NCBI GenBank assembly: GCA_044445965.1 | Contig: JBIOEJ010000036.1 | Span: forward strand, 1 to 44,520 | Direction: 5' to 3' | Origin: GAS188 sp044445965 | GTDB lineage: Bacteria > Pseudomonadota > Alphaproteobacteria > Rhizobiales > Beijerinckiaceae | DNA: 44,520 bases | Notes under the pieces: generated by a model | Database searches by the model: none | Seen by the model: only the letters and a program-made list of their open reading frames with translations | Told to the model about the DNA's origin: nothing | Shown: positions 1 through 8,009 of the stretch, in pieces | How positions within the stretch are numbered: position 1 is the stretch's first letter | Layout: every line of letters begins with the position of its first letter | Translations under genes and position numbers: made by a program

Positions 1-1491
1 GCCGTCGATGTGCAGGTGCTCGTCTCCAACGGCAATGTGGTCTTCAACATCGTGGGCCTCCCCGACAAGACCGTCGGCGAGAGCCGCGAGCGGGTGCGCG
101 CCGCGCTGATCGCTTCGGGCCTGTCGCTGCCGGCGAAGCGCATCACGGTCAATCTCGCCCCCGCCGACCTGCCGAAGGAAGGCAGCCATTACGATCTCCC
201 CATCGCGCTCGGCGTGATGGCGGCGATCGGCGCGATCCCTTCGGACGCGCTCGAAGGCTATGCGGTGGTCGGCGAGCTCGCGCTCGACGGCTCGATCATG
301 CCGATCGCCGGCGCTCTGCCGGCCGCCATGCACGCCAATGCCCGCAATCTCGGCCTCATCTGCCCGCAGGCCTGCGGCGCCGAGGCCGCCTGGGCGAGCC
401 GCGACCTCGACATCGTGGCGCCGCGCTCGCTCATCCAGCTCGCCAACCACGTCACCGGCGCGCAGGCGCTGGCGCGGCCGGAGCCGGTGGTGCGCCAGTC
501 TTCCGCGCCGCTGCCCGACCTCAAGGAGGTAAAGGGGCAGGAGAACGCCAAGCGCGCGCTCGAGATCGCGGCGGCCGGCGGCCATAATCTGCTGATGAGC
601 GGGCCGCCCGGCGCCGGCAAGTCGATGCTGGCGGCGCGCCTGCCCTCCATATTGCCGCCTCTCGCGCCGAAGGAGCTGCTCGAGGTCTCGATGATCCAGT
701 CGGTCGCGGGCCTGATCGCCGACGGGGCGCTGACGGACCGCCGCCCCTTTCGGGCCCCGCATCATTCGGCCTCGATGGCGGCCCTCGTGGGCGGCGGCCT
801 GCGTGCGCGGCCAGGAGAAGTGTCGCTCGCCCATCACGGCGTGCTCTTCCTCGACGAGTTCCCGGAGTTCCCGCCGCAGGTGCTCGACAGCTTGCGCCAG
901 CCGATCGAGACCGGCGAGGTGGCGATCAGCCGCGCCAATTATCGCAACGTCTATCCGGCGCGCTTCCAGCTCGTCGCCGCCATGAACCCTTGCCGCTGCG
1001 GCCACGCCAACGATCCGGGCTTTGCCTGCAAGCGCCAGCCCAATGAGCGCTGCATGGCGCAATACCAGTCGCGGATCTCCGGGCCGCTTCTCGACCGCAT
1101 CGACATGCATATCGAGGTCGCGGCGGTGACGGCGGCCGATCTCGTCCTGCCGCCGCCAGCCGAGGGCTCGGCCGAGGTGGCCAAGCGGGTGGCGGCGGCC
1201 CGCCAGCGGCAGAGCGAACGCTACCTCGCGCTCGGCGTCGAGGGCGCGCTCACCAATGCGGCCTGCCCGCCGGCGCTCCTCGACGAGGTGGCGAAGCTCG
1301 ACGCGGCAGGCCTCGCGCTGGTGCGCAGCGCTGCCGATGCGCTGCGCCTCACGGCGCGCGGCTATCACCGCGTCCTCAAGGTGGCGCGCACCCTTGCGGA
1401 TCTCGAAGGCGAGGCCGATATCGGCCGCATCCACCTCGCCGAGGCCTTGTCCTATCGGGCCGTGACGGATCGGCTGGGACAGGCGGCTTGA
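1..1491 (+). CDS. comM: YifB/ComM family Mg-chelatase-like AAA+ ATPase, 5'-truncated by the window
   Basis: The frame is open from base 1, and its first residues (AVDVQVLVSNGNVVFNIVG) align inside the family N-terminus. About 15-20 residues are therefore missing and the GTG at base 10 is not the real start. An N-terminal ChlI-like domain (about residues 1-125) is followed by an AAA+ domain with Walker A GPPGAGKS (bases 601-624), Walker B VLFLDEF (about 841-861), the NPCRCG cysteine motif (about 988) and the RISGPLLDRIDMHIEV arginine-sensor stretch. A C-terminal helical domain ends at TGA 1489-1491. In transformable bacteria ComM is a cytoplasmic helicase that drives branch migration during DNA integration; elsewhere its role is less clear. 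The next gene starts one base after this stop, so the two are probably co-transcribed. Confidence 0.93.
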   Translation, partial: AVDVQVLVSNGNVVFNIVGLPDKTVGESRERVRAALIASGLSLPAKRITVNLAPADLPKEGSHYDLPIALGVMAAIGAIPSDALEGYAVVGELALDGSIMPIAGALPAAMHANARNLGLICPQACGAEAAWASRDLDIVAPRSLIQLANHVTGAQALARPEPVVRQSSAPLPDLKEVKGQENAKRALEIAAAGGHNLLMSGPPGAGKSMLAARLPSILPPLAPKELLEVSMIQSVAGLIADGALTDRRPFRAPHHSASMAALVGGGLRARPGEVSLAHHGVLFLDEFPEFPPQVLDSLRQPIETGEVAISRANYRNVYPARFQLVAAMNPCRCGHANDPGFACKRQPNERCMAQYQSRISGPLLDRIDMHIEVAAVTAADLVLPPPAEGSAEVAKRVAAARQRQSERYLALGVEGALTNAACPPALLDEVAKLDAAGLALVRSAADALRLTARGYHRVLKVARTLADLEGEADIGRIHLAEALSYRAVTDRLGQAA

Positions 1492-1492
1492 G

Positions 1493-1891
1493 ATGATCAC
1501 TCGCACCAATCCTCCCGAGCTCGCTCCGGCCCCGCCCGGCTACTCCCATGTCGTGGAGGTCGGTGGCGGGCGGCTGATCCATATCGCCGGGCAGGTCGCG
1601 CTCGACCGCGAGGGCAACCTCGTCGGCAAGGGCGATTTCGTAGCGCAGGCCGATCAGGTCTTCCGTAATCTCGGCCTTGCTCTCGCGGCGGCCGGCTGCA
1701 CGGTGCAGGACCTCGTCAAGATCACCGTCTTCCTGCGCGATATGACCGAGATCAGAGCCTTCATCGCCGCCCGCAACCGTTTCCTCGGCACGCTGACGCC
1801 TTCGGCCGCGCCCGCCATGACCTTGGTCGAGGTGTCCGGCCTGTTCCGCGACGACGTGGCGATCGAGGTCGAGGCGGTGGCGGCGCTCTGA
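1493..1891 (+). CDS. RidA (YjgF/YER057c/UK114) family protein, lacking the usual catalytic arginine
   Basis: A 132-residue protein of normal length for this small trimeric family. Visible family features are HIAGQVALDREG near residue 24, the KITVFLRDM strand near residue 76 and the C-terminal VAIEVEAVA. Archetypal RidA proteins hydrolyse reactive 2-aminoacrylate-type enamines/imines using an arginine in a PAR(S/T) motif; here the equivalent position reads PAMT, with methionine. This therefore looks like one of the non-archetypal Rid subfamilies, and deaminase activity should not be assumed. It begins one base after the comM stop, which suggests a shared transcript. The family call is secure; the function is open. 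Confidence 0.9.
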   Translation: MITRTNPPELAPAPPGYSHVVEVGGGRLIHIAGQVALDREGNLVGKGDFVAQADQVFRNLGLALAAAGCTVQDLVKITVFLRDMTEIRAFIAARNRFLGTLTPSAAPAMTLVEVSGLFRDDVAIEVEAVAAL

Positions 1892-1905
1892 CTCGCAACC
1901 ACCTC

Positions 1906-1953
1906 CGTCATGGCCGTCCTCGGACTTGTTCCGAGATCAGCCCGGCCATGACG
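1906..1953. repeat. Short palindromic intergenic repeat (CGTCATGGCCG type)
   Basis: Inverted arms CGTCATGGCCG (1906-1916) and CGGCCATGACG (1943-1953) match perfectly over 11 bases. An inner pair (TCGGA / TCCGA) makes a two-tier hairpin. It lies in the gap after the RidA-family gene. A similar but less perfect copy is at 28096-28132, so this is a dispersed element that may also serve as a transcript-end hairpin here. Confidence 0.65.
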
Positions 1954-2101
1954 CCCCCTCCCGCCCATTCTTCTGGCTCGCATGCGCTCACCGCTTTGCT
2001 TGGCGGCACGAGCGGCCGTATAGCGGTGGCGACGGATTTTCTCGATCGGGCCAAAAGCTTCAATAGGTCTTCGGCTCGGGCCACAATCAGGTGGAGGCAC
2101 C

Positions 2102-3535
2102 ATGTATCAGAATGTTTCGCTCTACATCGACGGCAGCTGGAGCAAGGCTGCCGGCGGCAAGACCACGCCCGTCGTCAATCCGGCGACCGGCGAGGAGATC
2201 GGTACCTTCGCCCATGCCGGCAAGGCCGATCTCGAGCGTGCCGCGCAGGCCGCCCAGAAAGGTTTCCAGGCTTGGCGCAAGGTATCTGCCTTCGAGCGCT
2301 ACAAGATCATGCGCAAGGCGGGTGAGCTGCTGCGCGCCAGGGTCGACGACATCGCCAAGACCATGACGATGGAGCAGGGGAAGCCGGTCGGAGAAGCCAA
2401 GGCCGAGATCCTGAACGGCGCCGACGTCATCGACTGGTTCGCCGAGGAGGGCCGCCGCGCCTATGGCTGGATCATCCCGCCGCGCTTCGAGGGCCATTAC
2501 CAGCTCGCCATCAAGGAGCCGGTCGGGCCGGTCGCGGCCTTCACGCCCTGGAACTTTCCGGTCAACCAGGCGGTGCGCAAGGTCTCGGCGGCGCTCGGAG
2601 CCGGCTGCTCGATCGTGATCAAGGGCGCCGAGGACACGCCGGGCTCGGTTGCCGAGCTGATCCGCGCCTATGCGGATGCCGGCGTGCCGGCCGGCGTCGT
2701 CAACCTCGTCTATGGCGATCCGGCCGAGGTGTCGGAATACCTCATCCCGCACCCGGTCATCCGCAAGGTGACCTTCACCGGCTCGACCGCGGTCGGCAAG
2801 CGGCTCGCCGCGCTCGCCGGCCAGCATATGAAGCGCACCACCATGGAGCTCGGCGGCCATGCGCCGGGCATCGTCTTCGAAGATGCCGATCTCGATGCCG
2901 CCGTGAAGGTGCTGGCAGCGGGCAAGTTCCGCAATGCCGGCCAGGTCTGCATTGCGCCGACCAGGCTCTTGGTGCAGGAGAATGTCTACGAGCAGTTCGT
3001 CGACAAGTTCACGGCGGCCGCCAAGGCCATCAAGGTGGGCGACGGGTTGCAGCCGGATACCCGCATGGGTCCGCTCGTCCATAGCCGCCGCATCGACGCG
3101 CTCGAGGGCTTCGTCGCCGACGCCAAGAAGCACGGCGCCAAGGTCAAGACCGGCGGCAACCGCATCGGCAATAAGGGCTTCTTCTTCGAGCCGACGGTCA
3201 TTACCGATGTGCCCAAGGATGCGCGCATCATGAACGAGGAGCCCTTCGGGCCGCTCGCCATGATCGCACCCTTCGCCACATTCGACGGCGCGGTGTCGGA
3301 AGCCAATCGTCTGCCCTATGGGCTTGCCGCCTATGCCTTCACCAAATCGACGAAGACGGCGACCGCCGTCGGCGCGGCGGTCGAGAGCGGCATGGTGGCG
3401 ATCAACGGCGGAGCCCTCGCTCTACCCGAGGTGCCGTTCGGCGGCATGAAGGATTCGGGCTACGGCACGGAAGGCGGCCGCGAGGCGATCGACGCTTATC
3501 TCAACACCAAGTTCGTCACCCAGGTCGGCCTCTAG
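2102..3535 (+). CDS. NAD(P)-dependent aldehyde dehydrogenase, succinate-semialdehyde dehydrogenase-like
   Basis: A full-length (477 aa) ALDH-superfamily enzyme that oxidises an aldehyde or semialdehyde to the acid in the cytoplasm. Visible features are the cofactor-site TPWNFPVN near residue 149, the FTGSTAVGK Rossmann turn near 225, the general base Glu in MELGGHAPG (about residue 249), the catalytic Cys in AGQVCIAPTR (about 283), and the EEPFGP and PFGGMKDSGYG motifs near the C-terminus. The start ATG is preceded by GGAGG at 2093-2097. Sequence style points to the GabD/succinate-semialdehyde group, but glutarate semialdehyde or another aldehyde is possible. It stands alone between two hairpins, with an unrelated cyclase-family gene downstream. 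The family is certain; the substrate is inferred. Confidence 0.9.
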   Translation: MYQNVSLYIDGSWSKAAGGKTTPVVNPATGEEIGTFAHAGKADLERAAQAAQKGFQAWRKVSAFERYKIMRKAGELLRARVDDIAKTMTMEQGKPVGEAKAEILNGADVIDWFAEEGRRAYGWIIPPRFEGHYQLAIKEPVGPVAAFTPWNFPVNQAVRKVSAALGAGCSIVIKGAEDTPGSVAELIRAYADAGVPAGVVNLVYGDPAEVSEYLIPHPVIRKVTFTGSTAVGKRLAALAGQHMKRTTMELGGHAPGIVFEDADLDAAVKVLAAGKFRNAGQVCIAPTRLLVQENVYEQFVDKFTAAAKAIKVGDGLQPDTRMGPLVHSRRIDALEGFVADAKKHGAKVKTGGNRIGNKGFFFEPTVITDVPKDARIMNEEPFGPLAMIAPFATFDGAVSEANRLPYGLAAYAFTKSTKTATAVGAAVESGMVAINGGALALPEVPFGGMKDSGYGTEGGREAIDAYLNTKFVTQVGL

Positions 3536-3600
3536 AGGGGATTGTCCTCGCGAAGCTTGCGCCCGCGCTGCAAGAACGCGGCAAAAGCAAAGAACGAGAG

Positions 3601-3625
3601 CCCGGTCCGATTCCATCGGGCCGGG
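3601..3625 (+). terminator. Hairpin after the aldehyde dehydrogenase gene
   Basis: Arms CCCGGTCCGA (3601-3610) and TCGGGCCGGG (3616-3625) pair over 10 bases with one G-U wobble and a 5-base loop, followed only by TTGC. It could end the upstream transcript or act as an attenuator in the leader of the cyclase gene, whose start is 27 bases further on. Confidence 0.4.
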
Positions 3626-3651
3626 TTGCAATGGGAGCTGGCTGGAGCCTC

Positions 3652-4707
3652 ATGTCCGCCAAGCGCAGATGGGTGAACCGGCCCGAAGGCTCGACCTGGG
3701 GCGATTTCGGCCCTGACGATCAGCTCGGCCGCCTCAACCTGATCACTCCGGCGAAGGTCATGCAGGGCATCGCCGAGGTGCGCGACGGCAAGAGCTTCTG
3801 CCTCAGCCTGCCGCTCGATTATCCGGGCAAGAACGTGCTCAACCCGCGCCGCCTGCCCCCGGTGCTCCGCCCGACGCTGCGCGGCAGCAAGCCGAACATG
3901 AACTATGTTCTGGCGAATGACGATCCCAACCTGACCGACGTCGTCTGCGACGATCTCGTGGTGATGCATCTGCAATATTCGACGCAATGGGACAGCCTCG
4001 CCCATATCGGCTCGCTGTTCGATGCCGATGGCGACGGCATCCTGGAACCGGTGTTCTATAACGGCTTCCGGGCCGGCGAGCACATCATCGGCCCGAGCGA
4101 CCCGAAGGATGCAGGCATCGAGGGGCCGGCGGGCTCGGTGTCGACCTCGAATGCGGCGGCGCTGAGCGTCGCGCGGATGGCCGAGAGCTGCATTCAGGGG
4201 CGCGGCGTGATGATCGATCTGCATGCCCATGTGAAGCGGCTGCGCGTCGTCTTCGGCTATGAGCGGCTGATGCGGGTGCTCGAGGAGGACAAGGTCGAGA
4301 TCGAGCAAGGCGACATGGTGCTGATCCATACTGGCTTTGCCGAGATGCTGCTCGAGATGAAGGGCGATCCCGATCCGGGAAAGACGCATCATCTCTGCGC
4401 CGTGCTCAATGGGCGCGACAAGCGCCTGCTCAACTGGATAACCGATACGAGGCTCGCCTCGCTGATCGCCGATAATTACGGGGTCGAGGCCGTGCCCGCC
4501 CTCGAGCAGGAGGGCTGCTGCGCCTTCCTACCGCTGCACGAGCATTGCCTGTTCAAGCTCGGCGTCAATCTCGGCGAGCTGTGGCACCTGACGCCGCTCG
4601 CCGATTGGCTGCGCGCCCATGGGCGCTACCGTTTCCTGTTGACGGCCCCGCCGCTGCGCTTGCCGGGAGCCGTCGGCTCGCCGGTCACCCCCGTGGCGAC
4701 GGTTTGA
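3652..4707 (+). CDS. Cyclase family (kynurenine-formamidase-like) metal-dependent hydrolase
   Basis: A 351-residue protein of the Cyclase superfamily (PF04199 type), which includes kynurenine formamidase and related amidohydrolases. It is of the longer kind. The metal-site region reads STQWDSLAHIG at about residues 108-118, replacing the HxGTHxDxPxH of the short members as is usual in this branch. A second conserved region is DMVLIHTGFAEM near 220. I chose ATG 3652 over the in-frame ATG 3631 because GGAG (3644-3647) is correctly spaced before it and MSAKRRWVNRPEG is a typical N-terminus. No signal peptide is visible. The substrate is unknown and the neighbours give no pathway. A perfect hairpin overlaps the stop codon. 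Confidence 0.85.
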   Translation: MSAKRRWVNRPEGSTWGDFGPDDQLGRLNLITPAKVMQGIAEVRDGKSFCLSLPLDYPGKNVLNPRRLPPVLRPTLRGSKPNMNYVLANDDPNLTDVVCDDLVVMHLQYSTQWDSLAHIGSLFDADGDGILEPVFYNGFRAGEHIIGPSDPKDAGIEGPAGSVSTSNAAALSVARMAESCIQGRGVMIDLHAHVKRLRVVFGYERLMRVLEEDKVEIEQGDMVLIHTGFAEMLLEMKGDPDPGKTHHLCAVLNGRDKRLLNWITDTRLASLIADNYGVEAVPALEQEGCCAFLPLHEHCLFKLGVNLGELWHLTPLADWLRAHGRYRFLLTAPPLRLPGAVGSPVTPVATV

Positions 4708-4732
4708 CGGCTATGCATTATGCATAGCCGTC
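4706..4732. terminator. Perfect 12-bp hairpin between convergent genes
   Basis: GACGGCTATGCA (4706-4717) and TGCATAGCCGTC (4721-4732) are perfect inverted repeats with loop TTA. The left arm overlaps the cyclase stop codon. The next gene converges from the minus strand, so a bidirectional terminator is likely, although no strong T-tract follows. Confidence 0.6.
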
Positions 4733-4831
4733 TACTTACGAACTCCTGGTTCAGGGGGAAGCTGTGCCCAGCCGGGCGGTTGCGGCCCGATCATGGTTGC
4801 GTCTCCTTCGTGGCGATGGGTAGCTGCGCCG

Positions 4832-5662
4832 TCACCCCTTGAGCGACCCCGCCGTGAGCCCGGCGATCAGGTAGCGCTGGGCGAGGATGACGCCGGCCAG
4901 CACCGGGACGAGCTGGATCGTAGCGGCGGCGAAGAGGACGCCCCAGTCGCTGGTCTCGACCGAGCCTATCATCTCGCTGACCGCCAGCGGTGCGGTCTTT
5001 GCGTTGATCGTCGTGAACAGGAAAGCAAAGAGGAACTCGTTCCATGCATAGACCGCGACGAAGACGCCCGCCGCGATCATGCCTTGGACGCTGAGCGGCA
5101 GGATGACCCGCCACACGATCTGTCTGGATGTGGCGCCGTCGACGCGCGCCGCCTCGTCGAGCTCGCGCGGGATCTGGTCGATCGTCGTCTTCATGATCCA
5201 GGTGCCGAGCGAAACGAAGAAGGCGGCGTAGAGCAGGATCAGCACTGTGCGGGTGTCGCTGAGGCCGATCGCGTTGACCGCCGGAAACAGCGGCAGGCTG
5301 ATGACGATCGGCGGCAGCATGCGCACGAAGATCATGAAGAACGCGGACACCGTCAGCAGGCGCGAGCGGTAGCGCGAATAGACGTAGCCGGCGAGGGTCG
5401 CGACGGCGACCGCGAGCAGGGTGGTGCCGATCGTGACGACGGCACTGTTGGTCAGGTTGTCGAAGAAGCCCGGCCAGCGCCGCCACAGCCCGGCATAGCT
5501 CGCGAGGGTGGGCTGGAAGAGGATCGTGGGCGGCCACACGAAGATGTCGCGCGGCAGCTTGAAGGAGGAGACGACGATGACCGCGATCGGTGTCAGCGAC
5601 CAGAGCGCGACAAGGCCGACCGCGAGATGCCGCAACAGCCGGGCATGAGGGCGCCTAGGCAT
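4832..5662 (-). CDS. CUT1-type carbohydrate ABC transporter permease (MalG-like)
   Basis: An inner-membrane permease of 276 residues with six predicted hydrophobic spans. The EAA loop that docks the ATPase is clear (ELDEAARVDGATSRQIVWRV), followed by ILPLSVQGMIAAGV. The start is taken at MPRRPHARLL (ATG 5662) because that gives an 8-base overlap with the upstream permease stop; the longer frame from 5707 would place 15 unlikely residues inside the neighbour. It is the last gene of the minus-strand operon that begins with the binding protein. No ATP-binding subunit is encoded anywhere near, so a MalK/UgpC-type ATPase must be supplied from elsewhere. The substrate is not determinable. Confidence 0.9.
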   Translation of the reverse strand: MPRRPHARLLRHLAVGLVALWSLTPIAVIVVSSFKLPRDIFVWPPTILFQPTLASYAGLWRRWPGFFDNLTNSAVVTIGTTLLAVAVATLAGYVYSRYRSRLLTVSAFFMIFVRMLPPIVISLPLFPAVNAIGLSDTRTVLILLYAAFFVSLGTWIMKTTIDQIPRELDEAARVDGATSRQIVWRVILPLSVQGMIAAGVFVAVYAWNEFLFAFLFTTINAKTAPLAVSEMIGSVETSDWGVLFAAATIQLVPVLAGVILAQRYLIAGLTAGSLKG

Positions 5663-6524
5663 CTGCGAGCATCCCACGATACATGCGCCGCAGGTAGTAG
5701 AGCCCAAGCAGCAGGGAGGCCAGCAGCATGAGCCAGCCGATCGCCGCCGCGCCGCCGAAATCGCCGTAGCGGAAGCCCGTCATGTAGAGGTAGACGGCGA
5801 GCACCTCGGTCGACCGAGCCGGCCCGCCTTGGGTGAGCAGCCAGACTTCGGAGAACATCCGGAAGGCGAAGACGTAGCGGAACAGGATCGCGACGAGGAT
5901 CGCCGGCATGAGCACCGGCAGGGTGACGTGGCGAAACTCGGCCCAGGTGCCGGCCCCATCGATGCGTGCCGCCTCGAACAACTCGGCCGGTACCGCGAGC
6001 AGCGCTGTGTATAGCAGTACGAAGGTGAAGGGCAGGTGCATCCAGATGTTGATGAGGCCGACCAGCGCCAGCGCCGCACCGGGGCTGACCGACCAGTCGA
6101 GCGGCGGCAGGCCGAGCGCGGCCAAGAGGTGCGTCACCGGCCCGATATCCGGCTCCATCAGGTAGCGCCAGACCATGACCGCCACGACCTCGCTGACCGC
6201 ATAGGGCGCCAGCACCACCGCGATCATCACGCGCCGCGCGGGTATGCCCCCGGCAAAGAGGACCGCCATGGCGAGCGCCACCGCCAGCTCCACGTAGACG
6301 ACCGCGTTGACGACGATCAACGTGTTGAGGAGGGCGCGCCAGAAATAGCGGTCGGCGAGGATCGTGCGGTAGTTGTCCCAGCCGGCCCAGACCGGCGCCT
6401 GACCGTAGCTCGAGTGCGCCAGGCTGAGCCAGAAGACGTAGCCGGCGGGCAGGGCGATGACCAGGATGAGCAGCGCCTGGGCCGGCGCCACCATCGCCCA
6501 CTGGACCGGGCCGACCCGGTTCAT
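5655..6524 (-). CDS. CUT1-type carbohydrate ABC transporter permease (MalF/UgpA-like)
   Basis: An inner-membrane permease of 289 residues with several hydrophobic spans (VAPAQALLILVIALPAG near the N-terminus) and an EAA loop (ELFEAARIDGAGTWAEFRHV). I place the start at ATG 6524 (MNRVGPVQWAM) because that ATG overlaps the stop of the upstream open frame as ATGA. The longer frame to 6554 has no ribosome site. There is no clear Shine-Dalgarno before ATG 6524, which suggests that translation is coupled to the upstream enolase-remnant frame. It pairs with the downstream MalG-like permease. Confidence 0.9.
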   Translation of the reverse strand: MNRVGPVQWAMVAPAQALLILVIALPAGYVFWLSLAHSSYGQAPVWAGWDNYRTILADRYFWRALLNTLIVVNAVVYVELAVALAMAVLFAGGIPARRVMIAVVLAPYAVSEVVAVMVWRYLMEPDIGPVTHLLAALGLPPLDWSVSPGAALALVGLINIWMHLPFTFVLLYTALLAVPAELFEAARIDGAGTWAEFRHVTLPVLMPAILVAILFRYVFAFRMFSEVWLLTQGGPARSTEVLAVYLYMTGFRYGDFGGAAAIGWLMLLASLLLGLYYLRRMYRGMLADA

Positions 6525-6958
6525 CGTGTTCGGTAGCGCTCGACCGTGGCCCAATCGATGGCGATGCCGAGACCTGAGCGCTGCGGCATCGGCGCCTCGC
6601 CGCCGGCTGCCGGCGGCCCATGGGCCACGACCGGTTCGACGGTCAGTGGGTCACGCGGCAGTTTGGGGTAGGTCATGAATTCGAGCATCAGGAAGTTAAG
6701 CGCGACGGCAGCAAGCTGCGGACAGGCGGCGAGGCAGATGGCGCCGGACCAGCCGACATGTCGCGCGCAGCGGATGTGGCTGGCGTCGGCGAAATCGTGG
6801 ATGCGCCGCGTTTCGCTGCTGCCGCCTGCGCGCGCGCCGCCGTCGTCGAACCAGTTGACGCGAGAGCCATAGCAGGCGAGGCGCGCCCGGCCAATGCCGC
6901 AGAAGAGGCCGTGAACGGGCAGCCCCGGGACCTGGCCGGCGATATCGGCACGGCTCAC
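6521..6958 (-). pseudogene. In-frame remnant of an enolase-superfamily (mandelate racemase/muconate lactonizing) enzyme
   Basis: A 145-residue open frame joins two separated pieces of an enolase-superfamily protein. Residues about 2-36 (ADIAGQVPGLPVHGLFCG) resemble the end of the N-terminal capping domain. Residues about 85-145 (MLEFMTYPKLPRDPL, then RSGLGIAIDWATVERYR) match the family C-terminus. The first about 100 residues and the whole barrel core with the catalytic Lys and the metal-binding Asp/Glu ligands are missing; intact members have about 370-400 residues. It cannot be an active enzyme. Even so, the frame is open and starts with GTG overlapping the desulfhydrase stop (GTGA), and its stop overlaps the permease start (ATGA). 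It may survive as a translational-coupling spacer. Confidence 0.75.
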
Positions 6959-8007
6959 GCGGCGGCCCCGAATCTGGCGGCTTCAAGGCGGTCGGCGCCG
7001 TAGGCGAAGAGGCCGGGCGTGCCGCCGGAATGCAGGAAGATCACCGGGCCGCCGCCGGACAAGCGTCCGGCTCGGGTGTCGGCAATGAGGCCGGCCATGC
7101 ACTTGCCGGTATAAACAGGATCGAGGAGCAGGCCCTCGCTACGGGCCGCGAGCTCGATCGCCTCCAGCGAAGCTGGCGTCGCAATGCCGTAGCCGGGTCC
7201 GATGTGGCGATCGTCCAGCACGATGTCGGTTGCCTCGACCCTCGTCGAGATGCCGAGCAGGGCTGCCGCCTCGCTGGCCCGCTCGACGACCAACGGACGC
7301 ATGAACGCGGCCGGCTTCTGTGCGCAAATACCCACGACGCGCACCCGCGAGCCCAGATGCTTCAGCCCCAGCGCCAGTCCGGCCAAGGTCAGGCCCGACC
7401 CTACGGTGACGTAGAGCGCGGCCGGGGCGATGCCCTGCGCTCTGCACTGGCCGAGCAGCTCTTCCGCGGCCGGCAGATAGGCGACGGCGCCGAGCGCGCC
7501 CGAGCTTCCGACCACATGGATGAGGTGCGGCCGCCGGCCGGCGGCGCGCAGCCGCAGGGCGATCTGCTCGAGGCGCAGCGGCACCGCTGGGTCATACGGA
7601 TCTGCCGTGTCGATGAACTCGATCTCGGCGCCGAGCAGCCGGTCGAGCAGCAGATTGCCGGTGAGCGCCATTCCGTCATGGCCGCGCAGCAGCAGGACGG
7701 CGCCAAGGCCGAGCTTTGCGGCGGCAGCGGCGGTCGTCCGGCAGAAGTTCGATTGCGCCGCCGCCGTCGCAATGACAGTGTCGGCCCCGGCCGCCAGCGC
7801 CGCCGCCATCAAGACCTCGAGCTGGCGGGTCTTGTTGCCGCCGAGCGCCAGGCCGCTCAGATCCTCGCGCTTGACCCAGAGTGGCGGACCGCCGAGCGAA
7901 GCGGCGAGCCGGGGTGCCTCTTCGAGCGGCGTCGGCAGCGCGCCTAGGACGACCCGCGGCAGCGCTGCCGACGCTCCCTCCTGCGGGCGCATCGAGACCA
8001 TCGGCAT
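6955..8007 (-). CDS. D-cysteine desulfhydrase / ACC deaminase-like PLP enzyme
   Basis: A 350-residue fold-type II PLP enzyme. The PLP lysine is K59 in LGGNKTRQLE. ATAAAQSNFCRTTAAAAAKLG is the phosphate/substrate region and VGSGLTLAGLALG the glycine loop that grips the PLP phosphate. The C-terminal IFLHSGGTPGLFAY is typical of DcyD. Known members break D-cysteine to pyruvate, H2S and ammonia, or act on ACC or L-cysteate; the real substrate here is unknown. It sits two bases after the binding-protein stop and before the enolase remnant in an ABC-uptake operon, so the operon probably imported and broke down an amino-acid-like compound. ATG 8007 is used; ATG 8001 is an alternative. Confidence 0.88.
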   Translation of the reverse strand: MPMVSMRPQEGASAALPRVVLGALPTPLEEAPRLAASLGGPPLWVKREDLSGLALGGNKTRQLEVLMAAALAAGADTVIATAAAQSNFCRTTAAAAAKLGLGAVLLLRGHDGMALTGNLLLDRLLGAEIEFIDTADPYDPAVPLRLEQIALRLRAAGRRPHLIHVVGSSGALGAVAYLPAAEELLGQCRAQGIAPAALYVTVGSGLTLAGLALGLKHLGSRVRVVGICAQKPAAFMRPLVVERASEAAALLGISTRVEATDIVLDDRHIGPGYGIATPASLEAIELAARSEGLLLDPVYTGKCMAGLIADTRAGRLSGGGPVIFLHSGGTPGLFAYGADRLEAARFGAAA

Positions 8008-8009
8008 GC

